Assembly (NCBI RefSeq): GCF_021887715.1
Contig: NZ_JAIQXX010000003.1
Coordinates: 62,001-126,000 of the forward strand
Source: Winogradskyella immobilis
GTDB lineage: Bacteria; Bacteroidota; Bacteroidia; Flavobacteriales; Flavobacteriaceae
DNA length: 64,000 nucleotides
Reading direction: 5' to 3'
The translations under genes and the position numbers were made by a program. This document shows positions 8,548-17,284 of the stretch, one piece after another (within the stretch, counting starts at the first letter, position 1; every line of letters starts with the position of its first letter). The notes under the pieces are model-generated. The model was not told the DNA's origin. It was given only the letters and a program-made list of their open reading frames with translations, and made no database searches.

Positions 8548-9108
8548 ATGTCACTACAATCAATCAAAAAATCAGCTATGTTTTTATTCATTATTGCAAC
8601 TGTATTCAGTTGCAATAATGGATTAACATTGCAAACTTATTATGTAGACAATGAGTTAAAACCAGGGTTTACATCTTTAGACATACCAACCAGTTTTTTA
8701 AAAATAGAACAAACATCACTTACTGAAGAACAAAAAGAAGCTTATAAATCGGTAGATAAGCTAAATATGTTAGCTTTTATAGTTTCAGAAAATAATAAAG
8801 ATGAGTACGAAGTAGAGTTAGCTAAGGTTAAAACTATTTTTAAAGATCCTAAATATGACGAATTAATGCGAGGTGGAAATACCACTGACGGAAAATTTGT
8901 TGTTAAAATTGTTGGTGATTCAGATCGTTTAGACGAATTAATCCTTTTTGGTAATGCTAACGATAAAGGTTTTGCAATAGTTAGAATACTCGGTGATGAT
9001 ATGAATGCGAATCATTTAGTACAATTAGGAATGTCTTTACAAAATGCAGATATAAGTAGCTCAGTAAATAGCTCTGAATTGGGTGGCTTTCTAGACTTCT
9101 TTAAATAA
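8548..9108 (+). CDS. DUF4252 lipoprotein
   Basis: 186 residues. A lipobox ends at Cys22 (ATVFSC). The body shares the DUF4252 layout with its neighbour: FTSLDIPTSFLKI, LAFIVSENNKDEYEVELAKVKTIF, and FAIVRILGDDMNANHLVQL. The gap to the previous gene is 13 nt, so the four genes 6901-9108 form one operon, closed by the hairpin at 9166-9197. It may act with the preceding DUF4252 protein in an envelope-stress output of the ECF system (inference). Confidence 0.8.
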   Translation: MSLQSIKKSAMFLFIIATVFSCNNGLTLQTYYVDNELKPGFTSLDIPTSFLKIEQTSLTEEQKEAYKSVDKLNMLAFIVSENNKDEYEVELAKVKTIFKDPKYDELMRGGNTTDGKFVVKIVGDSDRLDELILFGNANDKGFAIVRILGDDMNANHLVQLGMSLQNADISSSVNSSELGGFLDFFK

Positions 9109-9165
9109 TATTTTTTTATCAATCAAAATTAATCAATCAACTTTATCAATCAATATGTTAATAGA

Positions 9166-9197
9166 AATCGTCTTGAGAATCATCAAGGCGATTTTTT
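9166..9197 (+). terminator. Intrinsic terminator of the ECF/DUF4252 operon
   Basis: 11-bp stem AATCGTCTTGA / TCAAGGCGATT (one G-T pair), 6-nt loop, then six Ts. It overlaps the last codons of the small minus-strand gene at 9183-9377. Confidence 0.85.
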
Positions 9198-9377
9198 GTT
9201 TGAGCTATTTTTTATAAGAAAGATAAATGTACAAAGTACAATTATACCTGTAGCGCCTATTAATGTCCATTTTATAGTAACATCTTCCAATACTTCAAAA
9301 AGCCCTGCAATAAAAAATGTCAATACAATAATAGCAACAACAATTATAGCTAAGAGATTTTTATTTAAAGGAAACAT
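9183..9377 (-). CDS. Small two-helix membrane protein
   Basis: 64 residues that start 3 nt after the purB stop codon on the same strand, so it is probably translated from the purB transcript. Two hydrophobic helices near residues 8-28 and 35-57 are joined by FEVLEDVTIKW; the tail is basic and polar. No family recognised. Its 3' end runs into the hairpin at 9166-9197. Tight spacing and clean membrane topology support a real gene, but the opposite strand is also open here. Confidence 0.5.
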   Translation of the reverse strand: MFPLNKNLLAIIVVAIIVLTFFIAGLFEVLEDVTIKWTLIGATGIIVLCTFIFLIKNSSNKKSP

Positions 9378-9380
9378 AGT

Positions 9381-10724
9381 TTAGATACCTGTGTAATTAC
9401 TCGGGGTGATTACTTTTAACTCTGCTTTTATAGCATCAGACACGTCTAAGGTATCAATAAAATTTGATATTGAAGTTTGTGTTATCGCTTCATTGGTACG
9501 TGTTAATCCTTTTAAAGCTTCATAAGGATTAGGGTAATTTTCACGACGTAAAATGGTTTGTATAGCTTCAGCAACAACAGCCCAATTATTTTCTAAATCT
9601 TGAGCAAATTTGGTTTCATTCAATAATAGTTTTCCTAAACCTTTTATTGTAGATTGAAATGCTATAAGCGTATGCGCAAAAGGCACACCAACATTACGTA
9701 AAACAGTACTATCTGTTAAATCGCGTTGTAAGCGAGATATAGGTAACTTGGCAGACAAATGTTCAAAAATAGCATTAGCAATACCAAGGTTACCTTCACT
9801 ATTTTCAAAATCTATAGGGTTTACTTTATGTGGCATTGCAGAACTGCCAACTTCACCTTTTTTAATCTTTTGTTTAAAGTAATCCATAGATACATAAGTC
9901 CAAAAATCTCGATCTAAATCTATGATAATAGTATTGATACGTTTTAAGGCATCAAACAAGGCCGCCATATGATCGTAATGCTCAATCTGTGTGGTAGGAA
10001 ACGAGTGTTGCAACCCTAATTTTTCTTGCACAAATTTAGTTCCAAAAGCTTTCCAATCTATATTTGGGTAAGCGACTTTATGTGCATTAAAATTCCCAGT
10101 TGCACCACCAAATTTAGCAGCACTAGGAACATCATTTAATAAATTAAATTGTTCTTTTAAACGAACTACAAAAACGTCTATTTCTTTGCCTAAACGTGTT
10201 GGAGAAGCAGGTTGCCCATGTGTACGCGCTAACATTGGTATATCTGCCCAATTCTCAGCTAAACCTTCAATCTTTTCTAAAAGACTAAAATATCCTGGCA
10301 CATATACAGCGTTCATTGCGTCCTTAATACTTAAAGGAATTGCTGTGTTATTGATGTCTTGAGATGTTAATCCAAAATGTATAAATTCTTTATAGTCAGA
10401 TAGACCTAAAGCATCAAATTTTTCTTTAATAAAATACTCAACAGCTTTTACATCATGATTGGTAACACTTTCTATCTCTTTTATCGCGGATGCGTCAATG
10501 ACTGTGAAATTTTCATAGATAGCTCTTAGATCCCCAAAAACGGAAGCAGGCACAGATTCTAATTGCGGTAAAGGCAATTCGCATAGTGCAATAAAATATT
10601 CAATTTCTACTAAAACTCTATATTTTATAAGAGATTCTTCAGAAAAATAGTTCCCTAATGCATCGACTTTATTTCTGTATCTACCATCGATTGGTGAGAT
10701 TGCGCTGAGTGGTGAAAGTGTCAT
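9381..10724 (-). CDS. purB: Adenylosuccinate lyase
   Basis: 447 residues, the usual length of the E. coli-like PurB group. It catalyses two fumarate-releasing steps, one in de novo purine synthesis (SAICAR to AICAR) and one making AMP from adenylosuccinate. Visible signatures: PIDGRY at 11-16, TSQDINNTA near 120, THGQPA with His169, and the fumarase/lyase signature SSAMPHKVNPIDFEN at 294-308. The ATG is followed by TLSPLSAISPIDGRY, the expected N-terminus. A 64-aa membrane ORF follows by 3 nt. Confidence 0.97.
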   Translation of the reverse strand: MTLSPLSAISPIDGRYRNKVDALGNYFSEESLIKYRVLVEIEYFIALCELPLPQLESVPASVFGDLRAIYENFTVIDASAIKEIESVTNHDVKAVEYFIKEKFDALGLSDYKEFIHFGLTSQDINNTAIPLSIKDAMNAVYVPGYFSLLEKIEGLAENWADIPMLARTHGQPASPTRLGKEIDVFVVRLKEQFNLLNDVPSAAKFGGATGNFNAHKVAYPNIDWKAFGTKFVQEKLGLQHSFPTTQIEHYDHMAALFDALKRINTIIIDLDRDFWTYVSMDYFKQKIKKGEVGSSAMPHKVNPIDFENSEGNLGIANAIFEHLSAKLPISRLQRDLTDSTVLRNVGVPFAHTLIAFQSTIKGLGKLLLNETKFAQDLENNWAVVAEAIQTILRRENYPNPYEALKGLTRTNEAITQTSISNFIDTLDVSDAIKAELKVITPSNYTGI

Positions 10725-10878
10725 CTAATCTTAGATTTTTTGAAGCAGCAAAGATAAGGAAGTTCGTTATAAATTGTAGGTTAAACATTATAAGTTTTGT
10801 TAGTTTTTATTGAATTCATTATGCTCTTCATAGTTCTAGCTTAGTTTATTATCTTAGACCATAAAAAAAATACAACTC

Positions 10879-11862
10879 ATGAAAAAACTACTAATTCTAG
10901 CACTTCTTATGGTTTCGCAAACCAGCATTGCTCAAGTCTATAAAAAATCCGAACCATTAACACATACCTATTCTATCGTAGCGAAAGATGAAGTTACAGG
11001 AGAAATGGGTGTTGCTGTGCAATCGCATTGGTTTAGTGTAGGTACAAGTGTTGTATATGGAGAGGCTGGAGTAGGTGTGGTGGCAACCCAATCATTAACG
11101 AATCCTGCGTATGGGCCAAAAGGATTAGTACTAATGAAGCAAGGCTTAACACCGCAACAAGCTTTAAATGCTTTAATAGAAAATGACGAAGGAGAAGTGT
11201 ATAGACAAGTAGGAATGCTAAATGCTAAAGGAGAGGTTGCTACACATACGGGAAGTTTATGTATAGCAGAAGCAGGTCATCGTCAAGGTAAAAATTATTC
11301 CGTACAAGCTAATTTAATGCTGAACAATACGGTTTGGGATGCTATGGCAGAAGCTTTTGAAAATAGTAAAGGCAAACCTTTAAGCGAACGTTTATTAATA
11401 ACATTAAAAGCAGCACAAGCAGAAAAAGGAGATTTAAGAGGAAAACAATCTGCAGCAATTTTAATTGTTAGCGGTACAGCAACCGGAAACAGTTGGGAGG
11501 ATACACTTTTAGATTTGCGAGTTGATGATCATGAAAACCCATTACAAGAATTAGAGCGTTTAATGAAAGTGAGTAATGCTTATAATTTTATGAATGCAGG
11601 TGATGTGGCCATGGAAGAAGGCAATACTAAACTTGCCGAGAAAAATTATTTGAGTGCTCAAAAATTATTTCCAGACAATTTAGAAATGCAATATTGGTAT
11701 GCTATTAATTTATTAAATAATAAAGATTTTGAAAAGGCAAATTCTATCTTAAAATCTATCTTTGAAAAAGATAATAACTGGAGAATCTTAATTCCTAGAT
11801 TAATAAAAAGTAAGTTATTAACGATTTCTGAAGCTGAAATGCAAAGCGTGATGAAACTATAG
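10879..11862 (+). CDS. DUF1028 protein with TPR tail, exported
   Basis: 327 residues. Signal peptide 1-19 (MKKLLILALLMVSQTSIAQ). Residues about 28-225 form a DUF1028 domain (THTYSIVAKDEVTGEMGVAVQSHWFSVG.., VVATQSLTNPAYGPKG, and GNSWEDTLLDLRVDDHENPLQEL). This family has an Ntn-hydrolase-like fold, but its substrate is not established. Residues about 236-310 add a TPR-like helical region (NAGDVAMEEGNTKLAEKNYLSAQKLFPDN). Periplasmic location is inferred from the signal peptide. It stands alone, between purB and a convergent helical-repeat gene. Confidence 0.8.
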   Translation: MKKLLILALLMVSQTSIAQVYKKSEPLTHTYSIVAKDEVTGEMGVAVQSHWFSVGTSVVYGEAGVGVVATQSLTNPAYGPKGLVLMKQGLTPQQALNALIENDEGEVYRQVGMLNAKGEVATHTGSLCIAEAGHRQGKNYSVQANLMLNNTVWDAMAEAFENSKGKPLSERLLITLKAAQAEKGDLRGKQSAAILIVSGTATGNSWEDTLLDLRVDDHENPLQELERLMKVSNAYNFMNAGDVAMEEGNTKLAEKNYLSAQKLFPDNLEMQYWYAINLLNNKDFEKANSILKSIFEKDNNWRILIPRLIKSKLLTISEAEMQSVMKL

Positions 11863-11907
11863 AGAGAAGAGAGAAGAAGCTATACTTTACTATAAAACGT
11901 CTATATT

Positions 11908-12483
11908 CTATTTGCTCTTTTCTTTTTTAAGCAATCCAATAATATGCCGAGCTCTAGCTCTAAAAGCAGCACTTTGTGACGAAAAATCACGCTCTAAAAT
12001 AATCAGTAGTTCAGGATGTATCCAATCAATAGATTTACCAAGTAAGTAAAGTGTTTGCATACTATATGCTTTCACAGCGACTTTCTGGTTGCTAATCATC
12101 CAATCAAAACATGCTTCTACAATACGTTCTATATGTACAGAAGTTAAAAGTTGTTTTATTTGGTTATCGGTTTTACTACTATAGCTTTTACTAATCAATT
12201 CAGAAACCTTTGCAATTGGTCTAACCGCAGAATCTAAATATACGCGTCCCATATTTTCAGTAAACGTATCGAGATATGGTAAGACTTCTTCGATTTGCTT
12301 ACTACACATAAACTCAAATACCCAAGCTGCTCTACAAGATATTTTATCGTCTACAGTAAAAAGAATTTCAAGAAGTGGTGCTATTAATTCAGGATTGTTA
12401 ATAACAAGGTTGGCATAATGTATGCGCTTTTCACGAGAATGGTTTACATAATCTAATTCTTTGTAAAGTTGATCTTTGGTCAA
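11908..12483 (-). CDS. HEAT-like helical repeat protein of unknown function
   Basis: 191 residues with no signal peptide; an all-helical protein with HEAT-like periodicity (PELIAPLLEILFTVDDKISCRAAWVFEFM, VAVKAYSMQTLYLLGK, SAAFRARARHIIGLLKKE). It is small and cytoplasmic. Similar short proteins are sometimes mislabelled as adenylosuccinate lyase in flavobacterial genomes; none of the lyase motifs is here. The divergent promoter of the haem-binding gene lies at its 5' end. Confidence 0.65.
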   Translation of the reverse strand: MTKDQLYKELDYVNHSREKRIHYANLVINNPELIAPLLEILFTVDDKISCRAAWVFEFMCSKQIEEVLPYLDTFTENMGRVYLDSAVRPIAKVSELISKSYSSKTDNQIKQLLTSVHIERIVEACFDWMISNQKVAVKAYSMQTLYLLGKSIDWIHPELLIILERDFSSQSAAFRARARHIIGLLKKEKSK

Positions 12484-12493
12484 GTTATTTTTG
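12460..12493 (+). promoter_or_regulatory. Promoter for the haem-binding protein gene
   Basis: TTTG at 12460-12463, 22-nt spacer and TATTTTTG at 12486-12493, about 30 nt before the ATG at 12524. The upstream box lies inside the divergent gene. Confidence 0.55.
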
Positions 12494-12523
12494 TAATTTT
12501 AATGCTCTAAAATTAATTAAAAA

Positions 12524-13000
12524 ATGAAGATTCTTAAAAAAATAGGTTTAGCTCTTTTAGTGGTGTTTGTCATTGCTCAATTTTTTGGTCCAGATAAAAA
12601 CGAAGGTGAACTTAGTTCAGTAGATGCATTTATTGCAGATACTAATCCACCTAAAGACGTAAAAACAATATTAACCAATACTTGTTTTGATTGCCATAGC
12701 TCGTATACACGCTATCCGTGGTATAATAATATTACTCCTGTAAATTATTGGATGGCCGAACATGTTGAAGATGGATCTAAACATTTTAATGTCTCTAAAT
12801 GGAATGATTATTCTATAAAACGAAAAGATCATAAACTAGATGAGTTGATAGAAATGGTTGAAGAAAAAGAAATGCCTTTACCGAGTTATACTTGGACGCA
12901 TGGAGATGCTAAATTATCAGATGCACAAATTACTTCTGTTATTACTTGGGCAAAGCAAGTTCGTACTAAATATGCAGCGCAAATGGTAGAACCACAATAG
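12524..13000 (+). CDS. Membrane-anchored haem-binding domain protein (CxxCH)
   Basis: 158 residues. An N-terminal hydrophobic anchor spans about 6-22, then a single c-type haem motif CFDCH at 54-58 (NTCFDCHSSYTRYPWYN). The remainder (PVNYWMAEHVEDGSKHFNVSKW.. MPLPSYTWTHGDAKLSDAQ) is the usual Bacteroidota haem_bd domain. It is probably a periplasmic electron carrier or sensor. A Met ligand candidate is in KEMPLPSY. A GTG-start glycosyltransferase gene follows after 17 nt. Confidence 0.85.
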   Translation: MKILKKIGLALLVVFVIAQFFGPDKNEGELSSVDAFIADTNPPKDVKTILTNTCFDCHSSYTRYPWYNNITPVNYWMAEHVEDGSKHFNVSKWNDYSIKRKDHKLDELIEMVEEKEMPLPSYTWTHGDAKLSDAQITSVITWAKQVRTKYAAQMVEPQ

Positions 13001-13017
13001 ACTTTAATTTATAGTCA

Positions 13018-14262
13018 GTGGTAAATAACAACCTTTTAATTATTGGATTTGTATGGCCAGAACCTAAAAGTTCTGCTGCTGGTAGCCGAATGTTGCAACT
13101 TATCAAGCAATTCCAAAAACAAGGTTATAGCATTACGTTTGCTACAACTGCTAATGTTTCTAATAGAGCGTTTAATCTTGAATCTATTGAGGTTTCTATA
13201 CAAAACATAGAGTTAAATAATTCGTCTTTTGATGCGTTTATAAAGCTGTTAAACCCAACAATAGTTATGTTTGATCGGTTTATGACCGAAGAGCAATTTG
13301 GTTGGCGTGTAGCAGAACAGTGTCCCAATGCATTACGGATATTAGATACCGAAGATTTTCATGGTTTGCGTAAGGCGAGAGGAGAAGCCTTAAAAGCGGA
13401 TAGGGCATTACTTATTGAAGACTTGCAAAGTGATATTACAAAGCGGGAAATAGCAAGTATTTACCGCTGTGATTTAAGTTTAATAATTTCTGAAGCTGAG
13501 ATGAAAATCTTAACGCACCAGTTTAAAATAGATAGCCATTTACTTTATTATTTACCATTTCTATTAGAGCCAATAGGCGAAACATCCATTTCAAAATTAC
13601 TTAGTTTTAAAGACCGAGAACATTTTGTAACTATTGGCAATTTTTTACATGCACCAAATTACGATGCCGTTCTCTATTTAAAGCAAACCATATGGCCATT
13701 AATACGCAAAAGATTACCGCATGCTGAATTACATGTTTATGGATCTTATGCTCAGCAAAAGACATTACAATTGCACCAACCTAAAGAAGGATTTTATATC
13801 AAAGGTTTTGCTGAAAATGTAAATAACGTTATGCAAAGTGCTAAAATCTGTTTAGCTTCATTACGTTTTGGCGCAGGCTTAAAAGGAAAACTTGTTGATG
13901 CTATGAAAAATGGCACACCATGTATAATGTCTACTATTGCTTCCGAAGGTATGTTCGGAGATTTAGAAGAAAATGGTTGTATTGAAGATAACCCTGAAGC
14001 TTTTGCAGAAAAAGCGATAGCACTTTATACTGATGAAATACTCTGGAAAACCAAACAAATCAATGGTTTTAATGCTATAAATTCTAGATTTAACGTAGCT
14101 GATTTCGAAACTGATTTTAAATCTATAATAGAAACACTAATTAGCAACTTAATAATACATCGTCAAGATAATTTTACAGGGCAATTATTGATGCATCATT
14201 CCATGCAAAGTACTAAGTATATGAGTCGATGGATTGAAACCAAACAACAACTAAAAGAATAA
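13018..14262 (+). CDS. Glycosyltransferase, family 4-like
   Basis: 414 residues starting at a GTG. The N-terminus LLIIGFVWPEPKSSAAGSRMLQLIKQF is the nucleotide-fold start of GT-B enzymes. The C-terminal half has FVTIGNFLHAPNYDAVLYLKQTIWPLIRKRLPHAELHVYGS, IKGFAENVNNVMQSAKICLASLRFGAGLKGKLVDAMKNGTPCIMSTIASEGM, a standard donor-binding pattern with an E in ASEGM. The donor and acceptor are unknown, and there is no polysaccharide cluster around it. The gap to the preceding haem gene is 17 nt, which suggests co-transcription. Confidence 0.85.
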   Translation: MVNNNLLIIGFVWPEPKSSAAGSRMLQLIKQFQKQGYSITFATTANVSNRAFNLESIEVSIQNIELNNSSFDAFIKLLNPTIVMFDRFMTEEQFGWRVAEQCPNALRILDTEDFHGLRKARGEALKADRALLIEDLQSDITKREIASIYRCDLSLIISEAEMKILTHQFKIDSHLLYYLPFLLEPIGETSISKLLSFKDREHFVTIGNFLHAPNYDAVLYLKQTIWPLIRKRLPHAELHVYGSYAQQKTLQLHQPKEGFYIKGFAENVNNVMQSAKICLASLRFGAGLKGKLVDAMKNGTPCIMSTIASEGMFGDLEENGCIEDNPEAFAEKAIALYTDEILWKTKQINGFNAINSRFNVADFETDFKSIIETLISNLIIHRQDNFTGQLLMHHSMQSTKYMSRWIETKQQLKE

Positions 14263-14269
14263 ATAGGCT

Positions 14270-14992
14270 TTATATGGTCTTTAAAAAGGCTTCAACAGCT
14301 GTCCAATATTCTTTGTGATCTTTTTTAGAACTCCACAATGTACTAGATCCGTGATTTCCTGAACCATTAGGAATAAACTCTTGCTTTTTCTTTGAAGGAA
14401 TAGCATCATATATGTCAGCCCAACCTTTTTTCTCATTTTTAGCAGAAGTTATAAATGTTGGTATTTGAATATTTTTAGCACTTTGCGAAATAAAGTTTTT
14501 AGAACCAAAATACTCACCAGGAGAAAAAGACATTACGGCTTGTATAGCATTTGCATTTTCACCAGCATATTTTAATACTAAAGATGATGAATACGAGCTT
14601 CCCCAAATAACAATCTTTTTAGGAGAATAGGTCTTTTTTACATAAGCGATACTCGCTTCAATATCTTGGTAAGCATCAAGAAAGCTTGTTTTTTTACCTT
14701 CTTTTTCAGCAAGTGCTTTAGTTTGGTTTGCAACACCATTTGAAGCATTACCAGAACGTTGGTCAACAGCTAAACAACTATAACCCATAGCATTTAACTT
14801 AGGAGCAATCTCTTTATATTCTCCACGACTAGAACCTGCCTGGTGGAATAATAAAATAAAAGTATCATTAGTTTTAGCCGTATAAAGGTCGGCAGTAATT
14901 TGTAAATTATCTGTAGAAGGGTATTGAATTGTAGTTTGGCTAAAACTAGAAATACTAAATGTTATTGTAAATAAGATGGCTAAATATTTCAT
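14270..14992 (-). CDS. Alpha/beta hydrolase, exported
   Basis: 240 residues with a signal peptide of about 18 residues (MKYLAILFTITFSISSFS). Hydrolase fold signatures: FILLFHQAGSSRGEY (oxyanion region), nucleophile elbow WGSSYSSS with Ser133, and a C-terminal NGSGNHGSS that offers His214. It resembles the dienelactone-hydrolase-like group. The substrate is unknown. The signal peptide points to the periplasm. Confidence 0.82.
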   Translation of the reverse strand: MKYLAILFTITFSISSFSQTTIQYPSTDNLQITADLYTAKTNDTFILLFHQAGSSRGEYKEIAPKLNAMGYSCLAVDQRSGNASNGVANQTKALAEKEGKKTSFLDAYQDIEASIAYVKKTYSPKKIVIWGSSYSSSLVLKYAGENANAIQAVMSFSPGEYFGSKNFISQSAKNIQIPTFITSAKNEKKGWADIYDAIPSKKKQEFIPNGSGNHGSSTLWSSKKDHKEYWTAVEAFLKTI

Positions 14993-15156
14993 TTCTATTT
15001 AATTTTTAACCAAAGATATAGCATAGCCTAATTTCTATATCTCTAATTTAAGATTATTTAACGTTTTTGATAAACGTGTGCAATCAAAATAAATGGGTAA
15101 ATAATGATGATGAAAAATTATATGTTAAATCATTTTTATATTTCAATAATGTAAAA

Positions 15157-15206
15157 TATATTTGTCATATAGTAAAATTAATTTTACTTAATATAAAATA
15201 AATTTG
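15157..15206 (+). promoter_or_regulatory. Tandem TAnnTTTG elements before membrane-protein/XRE pair
   Basis: Two near-identical blocks contain TATATTTG (15157-15164) and TAAATTTG (15199-15206), each followed by TCA. The second ends only 6 nt before the ATG at 15213, which would give a leaderless or nearly leaderless transcript. Their repetition also makes them candidate operators for the XRE regulator of the pair. Confidence 0.45.
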
Positions 15207-15212
15207 TCAATT

Positions 15213-15662
15213 ATGGAAAAAAGTAAATTTGCAGAATGCGAAGCTAGAGGATTACATAAGCTTATCAATTTTAGATTACCACGCTATTGTTTTACATTAG
15301 GATTAACTATTACCGGATTATCAATTCTCGCTATGTTTGTAAGAGCTTTTGCTTTAGAGGGAGATACAGAATGGTTAAAGCTATTATTACAAAAAACACT
15401 TTTAGTAGGTCTATTATTAATCTCTATAGCCAAAGACCCTATTGAAGATGAACTTATTATAAAGTTAAGAGCACAATCTTACACTTATGCGTTTATGACT
15501 GGCGTAATATATGCATTGGTTATGCCTTATGTAGAGTTTGGTGTATCTAATGTGTTAAAGCCAGAAGGTGAAGCATTTCACAATCTTGGAGATTTTCAAG
15601 TATTGTTATTTATGTTGATGGTTCAAGTGCTTTGTTTTAATACTTTAAAACGTATTAGATAA
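15213..15662 (+). CDS. Multi-pass membrane protein paired with XRE regulator
   Basis: 149 residues from the ATG at 15213; an in-frame TTG three codons earlier lies inside the promoter box and is rejected. Four hydrophobic helices are apparent near residues 22-43, 55-74, 88-106 and 124-142, with a short charged loop KDPIEDELIIKLRAQ between the second and third. This layout is typical of small membrane proteins encoded with a Cro/XRE repressor. The stop overlaps the next ATG (TAATG), so translation is coupled. Function unknown. Confidence 0.72.
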   Translation: MEKSKFAECEARGLHKLINFRLPRYCFTLGLTITGLSILAMFVRAFALEGDTEWLKLLLQKTLLVGLLLISIAKDPIEDELIIKLRAQSYTYAFMTGVIYALVMPYVEFGVSNVLKPEGEAFHNLGDFQVLLFMLMVQVLCFNTLKRIR

Positions 15663-15862
15663 TGGAGAATACAATCAAGGTAGAGCGTGCCATTTTAAGT
15701 TTAACACAAGATGATTTAGCAAAAAAAATTGGTGTCTCTCGGCAAACTATAAACTCTATTGAAGCCAACCGTTATGTGCCTTCTACAGTATTGGCTTTAA
15801 AACTCTCTGAGGTATTTAGTAAGCCAGTTAATGATTTTTTTAAACTTAGTGAAGATGATTAA
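15662..15862 (+). CDS. XRE/Cro family small transcriptional regulator
   Basis: 66 residues, almost entirely one helix-turn-helix domain: LTQDDLAKKIGVSRQTINSIEANRYVPSTVLALKLSEVFSKPVNDFF. It matches the compact YozG-like regulators encoded with membrane proteins. It overlaps the preceding gene by one base and probably regulates this pair through the repeated promoter elements at 15157-15206 (inference). Confidence 0.88.
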   Translation: MENTIKVERAILSLTQDDLAKKIGVSRQTINSIEANRYVPSTVLALKLSEVFSKPVNDFFKLSEDD

Positions 15863-15900
15863 ATTAATAATGATTTTGATACTTGTAATTATTAATTTAA
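15859..15900. terminator. AT-only hairpin between convergent genes
   Basis: Perfect 13-bp stem TTAAATTAATAAT / ATTATTAATTTAA with a 16-nt loop and a following T-rich tail, between the XRE gene and the convergent TlpA-like gene. Confidence 0.5.
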
Positions 15901-15932
15901 TTTTTAATTAAAACACTTTAGAAGAATCATTG

Positions 15933-17279
15933 TTAATATAGTTTTTCTAACTCTTTATCAATGATTTGTTCAACTGCTATAGAAGGTGGTCCAATATCCG
16001 AATTAATGATTAAGCCATCAGCTCCTATGAGGATGTATTTAGGGATAAATTTAATACGATATTCATCACCATATCTTGTTCGCATTCCATTTTGTATCAG
16101 TACATCATTGTTATAATGTAATTCATTCCTTTCTTTTAATATATTTAACCATTCTTGTTTTTGAGCATCAACTGAAACCATTAAAATTTCAACTTTAGGA
16201 TGATTTTTATATTTTTCTACTAATTGTAATACATTTGGACGTTCTCCAATACAAGGCCCACACCAACTTGCCCAATTATCAATATAAACTAACTTTCCTT
16301 TAAAGTTAGATAATTTAATTAATTCTCCACCTTTGTTTTTAGCAGTGAAATTAAAAGCTTTGCTTCCTTTCTGTACTTCAAAAAACCTATGGGATGAGGC
16401 ATTTAATAATTCGTAATAAGCATTCTCTTTCTCCTTTTTAATTTCTTTTTTTAAAATCTTAGAATTAAATAACTTCTGATGTTTTTCCCAATATGAAGGA
16501 GATTCTATGATATTATTTATATAAGAATATTTTAAGAATTCAGATAGATCTTTATTAGTGGTTTGTTCTTCGATATAGTCTGTAAAATCACTTAAACTCG
16601 TTAAAGAATCATTTTTTCTTACAAAATTAATTTCATGTTTATAAAGTAAATTATTGGGTAAAGTTTTTGCCCACTTACTGTTATTGTCTAGTTGATTTGC
16701 AAATTGAAAATAATTATGATTAGGAGGTAAACCTCTAAATGAACGCCCTAATATAAATAGAAACGAATATATTATAGCATCGTTTTGATATAGTAATAGC
16801 TCATGCTCTTCAGGTAATAATTCAGAATTAAAAGCATTAATTTTTTGAGCTCTGGTTAACCTGAAGGAGTCAAATTTATTGAGAATAGAATCTGTATGTG
16901 TTGATATATTATTACTAGCAAATTGAACGTTACTGAGCCATAAATAATTTACTAAAGAATCTCCAACACTATTTGTAATAAGTGTGGAGTCTGATTGTAT
17001 AGTAACCTCTATGTTTTTCTCAGGATGAACTATGGTTAGATAGCTTATAGAATTGCCTCTGGTATGTATAGATGCTAAAAATATTGAGTCATTGGTGGTC
17101 TCAATATTAAGATTTTCTGTTACAGGAAATTCATAGATTAATTCATTGGTAATAATGTTGGTAATAAATAAACTATCTACAGTATCGGTCTTAGATTTTA
17201 CCGAAATTGTAGGTTTAACTTCGGTATGACATGCACTAAAAAGTAATAAAGCGCTAATTATAATATAGAAATGTTTCAT
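15933..17279 (-). CDS. TlpA-like thiol:disulfide oxidoreductase, lipoprotein
   Basis: 448 residues. Lipobox with Cys17 (LLFSAC). About 310 residues of Bacteroidota-specific N-terminal region (including a beta-rich DUF4369-like part) precede a C-terminal thioredoxin fold whose active site is WCGPC, Cys340 and Cys343 (NWASWCGPCIGERP). The cis-Pro is in RIKFIPKYILI. It is probably a periplasmic reductase anchored in the membrane. It starts 6 nt downstream of the sirtuin stop, so the two may be co-transcribed. Compare the cysteine-less relative at 44368-45810. Confidence 0.87.
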   Translation of the reverse strand: MKHFYIIISALLLFSACHTEVKPTISVKSKTDTVDSLFITNIITNELIYEFPVTENLNIETTNDSIFLASIHTRGNSISYLTIVHPEKNIEVTIQSDSTLITNSVGDSLVNYLWLSNVQFASNNISTHTDSILNKFDSFRLTRAQKINAFNSELLPEEHELLLYQNDAIIYSFLFILGRSFRGLPPNHNYFQFANQLDNNSKWAKTLPNNLLYKHEINFVRKNDSLTSLSDFTDYIEEQTTNKDLSEFLKYSYINNIIESPSYWEKHQKLFNSKILKKEIKKEKENAYYELLNASSHRFFEVQKGSKAFNFTAKNKGGELIKLSNFKGKLVYIDNWASWCGPCIGERPNVLQLVEKYKNHPKVEILMVSVDAQKQEWLNILKERNELHYNNDVLIQNGMRTRYGDEYRIKFIPKYILIGADGLIINSDIGPPSIAVEQIIDKELEKLY

Positions 17280-17284
17280 GATGG

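Noticed and set aside
11908-12483. Adenylosuccinate lyase-like protein
   Set aside because: No lyase signature; the sequence is a HEAT-like helical repeat. The true PurB is at 9381-10724.
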